Source: Azolla pinnata
Taxonomy: Eukaryota; Streptophyta; Polypodiopsida; Salviniales; Salviniaceae
Direction of reading: 5' to 3'
Assembly: GCA_037176905.1 (NCBI GenBank)
Contig: JBBBWG010003826.1
Span: 1-30,866 of the forward strand
Length of the DNA stretch: 30,866 nt
The position numbers and the translations under genes are program-made. Below, one piece after another: positions 21,601-30,866 of the stretch. The notes below the pieces were generated by a model. The model was not told the DNA's origin. It did not search any database and was given only the letters and a program-made list of their open reading frames with translations. Position 1 is the stretch's first letter. Every line of letters begins with the position of its first letter.

Positions 21601-22726
21601 CTCTCTCTCTCTCAATTGGCACATATTGGCTACCTCATCCACATTGCCACTCATTTACAATGAAAAAATTTGAGCATTGCAGTCAAACCTTGTGCTCCTC
21701 CAATGTCAACTAGTTAGATAAGCTATATATACAATGGTTGGTGAGACTCTATCTAGATCATAATCCCAACAAATTACCTTTTCTTCACGCATTAATAAAT
21801 AAGCAAAGTCATAGCACCCATGATGTTTCTTAATGCAGTGATTCCAGGCCTTGTTGGTCAACGAATGTTTTAATAAGGTAGTCTCATTCCCATGGCCAAA
21901 TAAATGTAGTTGATAGTAGTTCCCTTGACTTAATGTGTATTGGCTACATATTATGCACCTAGTATGACCATTCATACTTGAAATGTATGGATGATGGCTA
22001 CTGCGTGCAAACGAGCAAACAACGATTACCATTCAAGGTCCACCTTTGAATTCTACACACGAGATGAACATACATGGAACCTTAATTATGCAACAAAAGT
22101 GTTCATATTTTGACACCACTTCCTATGCAACCATCAAACCTACCACTAACATTTGGTATCAAAACCACTCAATTTTCGTCTTACTGCAGCAAACCACTTT
22201 CCTATTCTTTTGCAAGTATCCGTAACTTCACCCTTTAACAAGAAGCCATCTTCTTCAAGCTGAGTTGCACCGGTGAGAGTTGAAAGTCCTGACTCCCTAC
22301 TTCATACACCTTTATGATACTCAACTTTGCGCAAAGTAACACTTCTATGCCTCTAAGACACCGCAAACTTTGAACACTCAATAAAAAAATCTCAATGTTG
22401 ATCCATTTGTTCCCCCATGTACAATGGCCTTATGGTACTCAAACCCGACCACCTTGTTGAGAGTCATGTGATTTTTATAAAATTAAAACTCTTTTTGGTA
22501 AATCGTAAGTCCTTTTGTGAAGATTTTTATCTTCTCGTCATGATCTTCTTATCAAACACCAAAGTAACTACTTCAATCCACTCAGATTGCTTGAAACTCA
22601 ATAGATTTGACTAAGTTCACCAAAGACTCGAGTTTGATTATTCAAATTGAGTTAGACACTGTATCACTTTCAGCCACCAACCATGGATCTTGGTTAAAGC
22701 AGTTTTCTTCTCATAAGTGCTCAACA
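21601..22726. other. Intergenic, no recognisable gene
   Basis: A minus-strand open frame of 108 codons at 22032-21706 contains CIICS and several His/Cys residues but forms no zinc-finger pattern I know. Its flanks show no exon-like continuation, so I do not call it a gene. Confidence 0.4.
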
Positions 22727-22951
22727 ATTGTGTATTTGTCCCAATTGAATTGAATGAATTTGATTATGTAATTGTGTATTTGTCCCAATTGAACTGAATG
22801 AATTTGATTATGTAATTGTGTATTTGTCCCAATTGAATTGAATGAATTTGATTATGTAATTGTGTATTTGTCCCAATTGAACTGAATGAATTTGAATAAT
22901 ATATGTAATTGTATATTTGTCCCAATTGAATTGAATGAATTTGATTAATTA
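22727..22951. repeat. 44-bp minisatellite, five copies
   Basis: Copies start at 22727, 22771, 22815, 22859 and 22908. Each contains TTGTCCCAATTGAA, then TGAATGAATTTGAT. Copy 4 carries a 5-bp insertion in its tail. Copies 1, 3 and 5 have GAATTG where copies 2 and 4 have GAACTG, so the array probably grew as an 88-bp dimer. Confidence 0.95.
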
Positions 22952-23098
22952 GGAAAACAGTAGATCTAGATGAGCTGATATAATATTTCATTATGGGAGG
23001 GGAGCATGTTACTTGGCATGGAACATTGTATTAAGTTAAGGTCCATATGAAGGAGAAATGGAGGTTAGTCAATAACTGGTTTTTAATAAAAACTAAGA

Positions 23099-23253
23099 CT
23101 TGTAGCTCCATTTGGGAAAGGTTGCTTAGTGGGGACCAAGAGGCCACGAGTTCAAAACCTTACTGCATCTGGTGGAGTGGAGGTACTTGCGAGATGAAGT
23201 GCAAATAGTTTAAAAATGAAAACTAACCTGACTTACCGACAAAAAAAAGAAGG
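23099..23253 (+). mobile_element. tRNA-derived SINE with target-site duplication
   Basis: A box A-like string, TTGCTTAGTGGG, lies at 23122-23133 and a box B-like string, CGAGTTCAAAACCT, at 23147-23160, in the order and close spacing of an internal Pol III promoter. The stretch ends in an A-rich run at about 23241-23250. The 8-bp string AACTAAGA flanks it at 23091-23098 and 23254-23261, as expected for a target-site duplication. The general layout resembles Au-type plant SINEs; exact family membership is inference. Confidence 0.65.
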
Positions 23254-23261
23254 AACTAAGA

Positions 23262-25085
23262 ACATTTGGCTTTTTAAGGACATAAACAAACTAGGTTACC
23301 CTTGGTGAATGAGTTGTTGATCCAGCGGGGTAATGATTGTGTGTGTGCGTGCATGCATGTGTCTCTGTGGAGAATAGGTGAAGTCTGAAACGGAGGAGCA
23401 TTATGACATACAAAAATGGGTGCTCAGTTAATGGGTTTGGTAGTGGTGTATCTAGAGTTAGTAGTAGTGGGGTTTGACTGTTTATGTGCATCACGATTCA
23501 CAATAAATGTGGATTCACAGCACAATATCTTTAACACCCCCAACCCCTGATTCTTGTAATGACAAGCAACTATGTCTGCATACATGAGAAGACATGAAAG
23601 ACCCAAGAATCGTATTGGCCAGTCAGCTATTCGGACTGATTTACACTATCATAGAGAAAAAGGGAAGATGAAGAAGACGAAGAGGTCAAAGGCTTGGTGA
23701 TTCAACAAGAGTTAGAACATGGCTTCCAGAAGCCACAGGCCAAAAAGCTTGTTCAAAACAAATCCACAAGTAGTCCTCAAGAAGAGAACAGAAGGATGCG
23801 TACAGCTAAGCAATGACAACTAAATGCCAAGTCCCGAATAGACAACTCCAAGCAGTTTGACTCGAAAGACGTCTTTCTACAACCAAACACAGTACTGATT
23901 CATCCACATAAACCATTAGAACAAGTCGTTTACTCCACCAAAGATTGAACAATGCCCAACAGAAATCCTCCTTAAGAAGCAGTCTTGATGAGAAGCCTAG
24001 GAGAACTGGTCGGCGACGAGTCCATGTCAACCACTAGACCATGTATTTTATACTTAAACAAAGATTGACCGCGCACAATGTGTCGGCAAAATAATAACAT
24101 TTAATGCACAACAAAGTTCCTCCATGGGAACGAGTCTGATGCTAGAGCCGAATCTAAGTCCAGCGTCTACACCACACTCCAAATCAAAACTGCTTTCCAA
24201 CTCGTCTATATGTTTCCCAAAAAAGCAAACCCACTTTAACGATTGGTCGCATTTGTTTTAGTAAGTATATATAGATGAGGGTCAACGAGTAGGATTCCCT
24301 TGAAAATATAGAAGTGGAGACCAATTACATCAATGGCACCATTTACAACTCTCCAACAGTGATGACCACTTCTAACTTAAGAATTGACTAGAATTTAGAG
24401 CCTGAATAACAAAAATGAAGCAGTCTTCCAACTCTTTCTTTCTGTACATACATTTGCAAACTAATCATCACTATCAAGACCAATGAAGGTATGCATTTAA
24501 CTACTAGTGTATCACGGTGCCGACATTTCTTTATACGTCGAATTACATGAGGTACCTTAGAAAATGTCTGTATATCAGAACCTGACAGAGTTTGGAATCA
24601 TGTATTTGCGACTTGTGCATGACCAATGGCCCCCAATGGCCCTCTTTTACCAAGCTTTCACCACTCTTACTATAATAATATATACTAAGCCAAAAAAGTG
24701 CACACGTTGGTGGTACACTTCTGTTTAGATCAACATGCTTTTCTGCATTCAACCAGATCCAGCATATACAAGTCAGGAGGCTAATCACAATCATAATCAT
24801 AATCTGTAGTCAATGAGAAAATAATCGCCATAGCAGGAATGCTTTGAACAATAAATATAATCTTGACTAGGCATGGATCATGCCAGCGTCACAACATTTA
24901 AAATCTTAACACTAGCATCGTCTTTCTTATATGCAGAGAGAAAACAGGATCACAACCGTAATCACTGATGTATGCACATCATACGTGAAGTGAGCAACAG
25001 ACTTAAGCAATGTAAATATACTTGATATACACTTCTGGTATGCTATTACTGTAGAAAAACAAATCAGGCATTGTAAATCATTCAG
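23262..25085. other. Space between the SINE and the LAZ1-like gene
   Basis: No family could be read. A short GT/GCAT-rich tract lies at 23337-23360. Minus-strand open frames of 74 codons (24030-23806) and 85 codons (24800-24543) look accidental. The part nearest 25085-25286 is probably the 3' untranslated region of the LAZ1-like gene. Confidence 0.4.
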
Positions 25086-25286
25086 ACGACTGAATGAAAT
25101 ACCATTATGCTGGTATGCACTTCATATCACACAACTGCTCGGAATCTACATTCAATCCAAAAACTTTACATCCTGCAACCGAGAGAAGCCAAATGAACTC
25201 TGCTATATAAGAATGATATTTTCTCAAGAAAGCATCTAGCTCTTTCACGGAAACTGTTGGTGTGACATGTAAGCCTCTTTTGAGTG

Positions 25287-25514
25287 TCAAGATGTAATTG
25301 GTTTCTCTTGGCATTCTTCAACACATGATGAATGATCATCAATCTCACGCTCTTCCTGCTCTACGTCTTGGATATCGACATTGCTAGTTTCAACAGTCTT
25401 GTCAGCTTTCATCATTGTCCACGGGAATGGTTGAAGTATCTCGTTCAAAGCTGTTATCCCTTTCTCCACCGGTTCAACCGCTTGTGTTACAGTGATCTTC
25501 ACATCTTGCACAAC
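25287..25514 (-). CDS. LAZ1-like last exon, acidic C-terminal tail
   Basis: Codes VVQDVKITVTQAVEPVEKG, then a tail with acidic stretches (VEQEEREIDD) and ends in ITS before a TGA stop, 75 residues. The start of the exon matches the family; the acidic end is not conserved in my experience of the family. Confidence 0.85.
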   Translation of the reverse strand, partial: VVQDVKITVTQAVEPVEKGITALNEILQPFPWTMMKADKTVETSNVDIQDVEQEEREIDDHSSCVEECQEKPITS

Positions 25515-28500
25515 CTTCAGTCATATCTTCCATTATTAGATTTAATAAAGAAACAAAGCATAAGCAAACGTGACACTACCACTAGAAACCAAATGTGACA
25601 GCAACAAAGTCAGATCATAATGATAGCATTACAAGACAAAATGTTATACACAACAATGCTCGAACAACATGATAGAACATGCACATTTTTTTTAGTTACT
25701 TCATACCAATACACTCCATGTAGTACCATCTTCCGCTTTGAAATCTTTATAAAATGCCAAAGACTTCAAGTAGTGCTGTCACAAACCTGACCTATCTTCA
25801 CCAGAAATTGGCTAACTGGACTGAAATTTTAATCTATTCCTACAAGCAAGTATGTTGATTATGGACAACTTCCTTATTTGCCTGAAATTTCACCATGTAT
25901 ACCGTGACTTATAAATTAAAACCTACATTCACAAATGAAAAATAAACAGGAGAAAAACCACAAGAGCTGTGGAAGTTCTTTCATACAATAAATCCACATA
26001 CCAATTTTTCATTATGCATAGACATGTATGTTCTTGAAATGAGCTGCTATAAACTAAGAAAACTGTTCTCTTGCTTATACACATAGGTCAAAGCTAGTTA
26101 CCAATACATTTTTTATTAGGACTGGTTCACGAAGAAAATCACAAGACCATCAATGTTTATTAGGAAAGCACGTTGATAGAATTCCAGGAAAACAGAGAAT
26201 ATTTATCCACATCATCCTACACGAAGGGTAATTGATAGTATCATGCTAGTAAAAATTTCCAAGATTTGACAATTCCCCAAATAACACATTTAAATCATTG
26301 CATTAGAGATATACAAAGGAAAAAGATGCAAGACTGTTGTAAACCATGTTTGATGGAATAACAGATGACGACTTCACACCATACCCCTGGGAAGGATTGC
26401 CAATGTTAACTCATTTAGATCATTGCATGATCTCTGTAAACAGGTAACACGGTTGTAAGCTATGTTTGATTCCTGTTAAGGATTTCCCTGGTTGAGAATT
26501 CCAATAAATCATTTAGATACTTAGCACATCAGTGTCTATACAAAGGATAAAGGAGTAATGCTGTTGTGAGCTATGTTTATAAGGACTTCAGCATCCTCCT
26601 GGTAATAATTTCCAGGGTTGAGAACCCTGTTGAAGTCATTCGATTATCACCATCTATACATAGGATAAATGTCTAACACTTTTGTAATACCTCCCCAACT
26701 GATCGGATCAATTCTCCTTCCAACACCCAAAAATGAATGGTGGGTTTATAAGAAATTCACCTCATTTATTCTAAGCTCCACTAGAGATTGACCAATTCTA
26801 CTACAGTGCATCGAGGGAGACAGCCAGATGAAATATTGCGTATGTAAAGTACAGTTGCATGACCAGCTTTGGAAGAAAGGAGTTCTTGCTTATATAGTAT
26901 TTTCATTTACCAGCCATAATTCTACAGGTTACCATAGAAGATGCATCAATAATATTGTCCTATAAAGAAAAAAGGGTTACATTAATCAGATTACACATGT
27001 TTTGGAATACACAAGGTGGCGCAACAACAGCAGCAGAGTGAGAGGTTAGATCAATCAAGAGAGCATATATGCTTTAAAACACGTACTCAACACATTAAAC
27101 GCGTTTCCAAATACTGAAGTATTTTGACATATTTTATGTTTTGTAGCTGTCATTTCAATATAAATCTGTATATCCTTGTACTATAATGATCCAAACCTTC
27201 TGAAGATGGTAATGATTGTTTTTTGTGGGTGAGAAATAATAGAATTCCATCCACCTCACAATAGAGGCAATCAAATTTGGTTTCATGACAGTAGGCTTTT
27301 ATAGAGATCATCAAGGGGACCTAGTGCAGCGGTTTGCAGTGGGTTCTCAGGTCAGAGAAGAGGACTCTCTTTGCTATGAGTTTTTCGTCTCTAAAAGATG
27401 TATGGCTTCAATTGCATAGTAGTCTTAATATTAAAAGTCTGTTTTGCAGCCCATGAGAATGTATCCAAATTCTTCCAGAATTGAGGATCTAATGTTTCCC
27501 TCTGCTAGGTTCTTTTGCATACATAGTTCAAGAAGTTACTCTTGAAGCTACATCAGTCCCTAAGAACATCAATTGAAAACTCAAATACTATGTGAGTCAA
27601 TATCAGGTTGATCTCTGCTCTAAAAATGCTTTTTGGACAAGCACAAGATAGTGAAGACGCTATTCAGAATCTTTGTGCTTATTCACATACAATTATGTGT
27701 ACAGCTAAGTTATTAGCAAATTGGAAGGACTCAAGTCACAATATATGTAAGATTCGAACTCACTAACTGAGATTGTGATCCAAGAGAGATTTTTAGCATT
27801 GATCAATCCAAGAAGAAGAATTGCCAATGCATGTAAGATTCAGAACTCACAAACTAAGATTGTTGTCTGCGATAGATCTTTAGAATGAGTCAATCCAAGA
27901 AGGGGAAATCTCGAAAGCAAGTCAAGCAGTCCTTATTTCCTGATGATGGGAATAGTCAGATCGTCGCACAAATGGCCCAAATTTACATGCACGACGAATT
28001 ACTACTGTCCACACTGGACCACTCCCGCTTAATGTAGCCCTTGGTAGCCTCATGATGATAAGAAGTGGTGGGGCTGAAACATTGTCATGGTTTCTTTGTT
28101 TGTCAGCTTATGCATATGTATTTTATCCTTGAATCATGCAAGAACACTATGTCATGGTTTCTTTGTTTCTGAGGTTATGCATATGTATTGTCCTTGAATC
28201 ATTCAACTTCTTGCATTCTTGCCATCTCTTTGCTTAAGCTTGGGATAAGTACAGGGCATTAGAGGTATATTACTTGAAAGAGACGTTTACCAGCAGTATA
28301 ATTATGGGAATAAAATCACAGATTATGAAGGACTCTTTAAGAAAAGGGAAGAAACCAGTTGCATTATAGCTCAAGTCAATATTACAAAGCAATAGAAGAC
28401 GTACAGTTTCTCCACCGCCAAGTACAACATCTTGAACACTGTCCTTCAAACTAGTGCTGGATGCCTTGACATCAGCATCAGCAACTCTGCTGCAAGAACC

Positions 28501-28995
28501 CGTTACACATTCTTGTACTTGATCAATCTCCAAAAATGGCTTATGCATATCAGAACTAGGACTTATTGATAATTTTCTTTGGCTAAAATAGTTTAGCGAG
28601 GCAACATATGGACTTGCAGAGAACACAAATCGATGTGCCAGTGCTGCTATTGCCATCTGCAAAAACTAGACAGATGTTGAAAACTGCTGGTATTTCACAT
28701 AGTTTTAAGAAATGTGAGAAATAAAAAACAGACCTCTATGCCAATAATGAAGTCTTGCAAGCTTGCTTGAGGTTTAGGAATCCCTGATATAGAACGTGGG
28801 ATCACTTTGACTGCATAAAGTGCGGCAATAATCACACCTTGCCACCAGGTTGCAAAAACAATGGCTTTGAAACATAAAAACTTGGCTAAAGGCCGAATGT
28901 GCTTGAGCTCCTCATGAGTGATCTTGTAGAACTGCACCAAGCAATATAGTGCCCACATTTGACTGAAGTTGAGAACCATTGTGATGTATGGATAC
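25287..28995 (-). CDS. LAZ1-like DUF300 membrane protein, C-terminal exons (partial)
   Basis: Member of the DUF300/TMEM184/OSTalpha family; plant LAZ1 proteins sit in the vacuolar membrane and plasma membrane and affect cell death and brassinosteroid signalling. Three exons on the minus strand are 28995-28734, 28656-28405 and 25514-25287, all GT-AG. The first begins with one base of a split codon; the other junctions are in phase 0. They give about 247 residues. YPYITMVLNFSQMWALYCLV and FKAIVFATWWQG are family hallmarks in membrane segments. QDFIIGIE joins MAIAALAHRFVFSASPY, then DVVLGGGE joins VVQDVKITVTQAVEPVEKG, the conserved tail. Family members have about 400-480 residues, so the N-terminal half with four or so membrane segments lies beyond 30866. 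The last acceptor (GACTGAAG/GT) has a poor pyrimidine tract, but the protein join is convincing. Confidence 0.88.
26285..26695. repeat. Degenerate tandem repeat, unit roughly 90-120 bp, about four copies
   Basis: Copies share a CATTTAGATCATTGCA-like start, an ATACAAAGGATAAA-like middle and a TGTTGTAAGCTATGTTTGAT-like end. Starts lie near 26285, 26408, 26505 and 26632. Copies 1 to 3 are clearest; the fourth is short. Confidence 0.75.
27745..27907. repeat. 86-bp tandem duplication
   Basis: ATGTAAGATTCGAACTCACT at 27745 and ATGTAAGATTCAGAACTCAC at 27831 open two copies that both go on to a CAATCCAAGAAG-like end. On the minus strand copy 1 contains GAGTTCGAATCTTACA, which resembles a Pol III box B, so this may be an old tRNA-derived piece. 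Confidence 0.8.
28083..28205. repeat. 67-bp tandem duplication
   Basis: TGTCATGGTTTCTTTGTTT opens copies at 28083 and 28150; both continue TTATGCATATGTATT and CCTTGAATCAT. The copies are more alike than those of the neighbouring duplications, so this one is younger. Confidence 0.9.
28405..28656 (-). CDS. LAZ1-like exon with last membrane segment and cytosolic linker
   Basis: Eighty-four whole codons bordered by TTTTTGCAG/AT and AAACT/GTACGT. It codes MAIAALAHRFVFSASPYV, a Ser-rich linker, and SVQDVVLGGGET, the strongly conserved motif of the plant LAZ1 tail. Confidence 0.92.
28734..28995 (-). CDS. LAZ1-like exon with two membrane segments
   Basis: Bordered by TACAG/G and ATAGAG/GTCTGT. It codes MVLNFSQMWALYCLVQFYKI, then HEELKHIRPLAKFLCFKAIV, then FATWWQGVIIAALYAV. 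It needs two bases from the exon before it to finish its first codon. Confidence 0.92.
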
Positions 28996-30866
28996 CTGTA
29001 CCTCTATAGTGTTAGAACCAATGTCATAAAAAGTGAATATAAGCACATAATGGATGCGTTATTTGGATTTCATATGAATCATCATATGTATTCAAAGTGA
29101 AGCCAAAATGGCCAATACAAGTGAAGCAGAGTTTTGGTCAATGGCGGGATCTGGAAGTTCCAATGGATGTTTGGCAGTACAGTGGTTATTAGACTACTGA
29201 ATATTGACAACCAAATAAATAACGACTGGGTAGGGTCTTAGTTAATAACGGATGTTAGAGAGGAATTATAAGAGAATAAAGATAGGACAAGTCTAGAGCT
29301 GTCAATATCCAAGAATAGCCATCCAGAATTGATTCCGTTTTGTTTTGGAAACAGCTTAGTAAATCTTGACTGGGACAACAGTCCAATTTGGCGACTTGAG
29401 TTTTCACTGACTTAGGACCAAAATAGCATTGTAAATCAAGATGTTTTGCTGTACCATGAAGGCTAAAGTATGTGCCAATGCATGGGTAATCTGGTTGTTA
29501 GGGAGGATTTGATAATGAATCTTGCAGAGAAGCAGCAACATGGCAAAGTAATTGCAATAATCAAAGTAATATCAAATTTCAGCTTCTGTTGATGAGCTTG
29601 AAACAAAATTTTGCTTCTTTCTTCAAAGACATCAGACCTACCTGTAGATGAATTTTTACAGCCTTCCATCAACATAGTACTAGGTGTTGAAGCTTCTTTC
29701 TACTCGAGAACGACAAGACCGTAGTGTATTCTTGTAATAATAGTACAATACATGGCGAGCTTGCAATCCTCTCATGTTTGTGTCAGAACAATTTGCATGT
29801 TCATGTAGTTCATCAAAGAGAATCACGAATTCTGTTCTGTTTGAAGGCATCTTTGAAGTGGTGGAAACTTGTGAAAAGTCAATGAAGTTGAATTTTGTAG
29901 AATAAGGAGATGAGGAGCCTAGGGGTGACACATTTCGGGTTGAGGTTACCTTCAATATTGAGGTATAACCTAAATGTCATTAATAACTCCATAAAACAGC
30001 ATTTTAAGAGATGAATTGGAACTTGGCCTCTTGATTTCATAGCCTGTAAGCAGTGCTATAACCTTACAGAAAATGTTGTGCACCACCACGGATAGCATTC
30101 TTCCTTGGGACACCAAGTTCCATACGTGCACTAACTTCAGGATAGACACTGCATTTATGTGGGTTGATGAGAGAAAGGCTCATCATGACAGGCAAAAGAT
30201 GAGGCATTTGGCCTTTTGAAAATAAGATCCTCAACTAGTTTCAAAGAAGTGAGCTTAGTCAATTACAAAGAGTCAATTGTTGACACAAAGTCGGGATTAG
30301 CATGATAGGAAGGAAATTGTTGAAGATGAGATTTGGAATTTTACAATGGACAGCTGAGTATTCTGAAGCAATGCAATCCCCTTCTTTATATCCCTAGCTA
30401 TAATTTATAGATTGTTGACATCCCTATCAACAATTTATAGATTGTTGACCTTCAAAAATAAGCTAACAAAGTAAATACCATACCTTGCTTTGAAATTCAA
30501 TATACCAAAAGTACATGGATGGGTTGGCGAATATGCATTATACATGCAAGAAACCATAGTTCATGACGGGCACATCACACATATATGAAACCTTCAAGAT
30601 TGAACAATTCCCTATGGAGACTTGAGATGAGTTCGCATTGACATTATGAAAAAATAACCATGAGTCACATGCCAGTAGAATCAGTGCCTACTAATCATGA
30701 TGCAATGAAGTGCGTGGAATGTACTTCTTAACCTAGACAAACTGTTACTAATGGGCTGCATTTGAGAACAGTATACGTTACAATTCGTTAAAAGAAAAAA
30801 ACTGGTCAATGACTCTTCTTTGCATAAAACTATCAAGTTGAATATGGCCCTTAAAGCAATAATAAT
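28996..30866 (-). other. Probable intron or upstream part of the LAZ1-like gene
   Basis: No exon matching the N-terminal half of the family could be found, so this is most simply a long intron cut by the window edge. It holds a 30-bp tandem duplication at 30391-30450, an exon-like 81-bp cassette at 30148-30068, and two unrecognised minus-strand open frames (29955-29680 and 29675-29463). Confidence 0.5.
30391..30450. repeat. 30-bp tandem duplication
   Basis: Two copies starting with TCCCTA at 30391 and 30421, both ending AATTTATAGATTGTTGAC plus one base. They differ at only a few positions. Confidence 0.9.

Larger units (their letters stand above)
25515..28404 (-). other. 2.9-kb intron of the LAZ1-like gene
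   Basis: Begins GTACGT on the minus strand. It is AT-rich and contains three decayed tandem duplications (near 26285-26695, 27745-27907 and 28083-28205). No transposon protein could be read in it. Confidence 0.75.

Noticed and set aside
21706..22032. Minus-strand frame with CIIC and several His residues as a zinc-finger protein
   Set aside because: Spacing fits no zinc-finger pattern I know and there are no supporting exons.
22727..22951. Evenly spaced repeats that might suggest a CRISPR array
   Set aside because: The copies are directly adjacent with no unique spacers, and the DNA is plant nuclear.
29463..29955. Two minus-strand open frames as LAZ1 N-terminal exons
   Set aside because: They lack the hydrophobic segments and conserved strings of the family and have no matching splice sites in phase.

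Overview
The window looks like nuclear DNA of a flowering plant. It has two spliced genes with GT-AG introns of plant families (a plastid-type 13-lipoxygenase and a LAZ1/DUF300 membrane protein), decayed Ty1/copia retrotransposons, a tRNA-derived SINE and many microsatellites. The very GC-rich third codon positions in the last lipoxygenase exon, beside AT-rich surroundings, fit a monocot better than a eudicot, but this is not proof. Nothing bacterial, organellar or CRISPR-like is seen.

Layout. Bases 1-160 are a cut piece of a copia integrase on the + strand. Bases 600-2060 hold two degenerate tandem repeat families, one AT-rich with units near 30 bp and one of 55-100 bp units. Bases 2060-6300 are AT-rich with no gene I can recognise. 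A stop-ridden copia reverse transcriptase remnant lies on the minus strand near 6305-6489. Bases 6500-9770 are non-coding, with microsatellites and two clear palindromes. A nearly whole but dead copia element lies on the minus strand from about 14390 down to about 9779: gag, protease side, integrase, reverse transcriptase with YVDD, RNase H, a polypurine tract and diverged short LTRs.

The main gene is a complete 13-lipoxygenase on the + strand, 16433-21025. Eight exons join in phase into a 1003-residue protein with a transit-peptide-like N terminus, a PLAT domain and all five iron ligands, ending in SISI. The region just upstream and its first intron are packed with GA, TA, CTT and CT repeats; the flank after the stop has CTA-type repeats and a (GA)n-GCATTCCA array. 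Further on come a 44-bp minisatellite and a SINE with target-site duplications.

A second gene, LAZ1-like, points the other way (minus strand) and is cut by the right edge. Its last three recognisable exons are at 28995-28734, 28656-28405 and 25514-25287, with a 2.9-kb intron that contains several decayed tandem duplications. The two genes converge tail to tail. Lipoxygenase feeds jasmonate and oxylipin synthesis, and LAZ1 proteins are linked in Arabidopsis to immune-type cell death and brassinosteroid signalling, but nothing in the sequence shows that these two work together. I found no convincing undescribed system. The points most worth checking are a possible in-frame 31-codon alternative acceptor in the lipoxygenase, the repeat-loaded promoter region, and an 81-bp exon-like cassette upstream of the LAZ1 exons.
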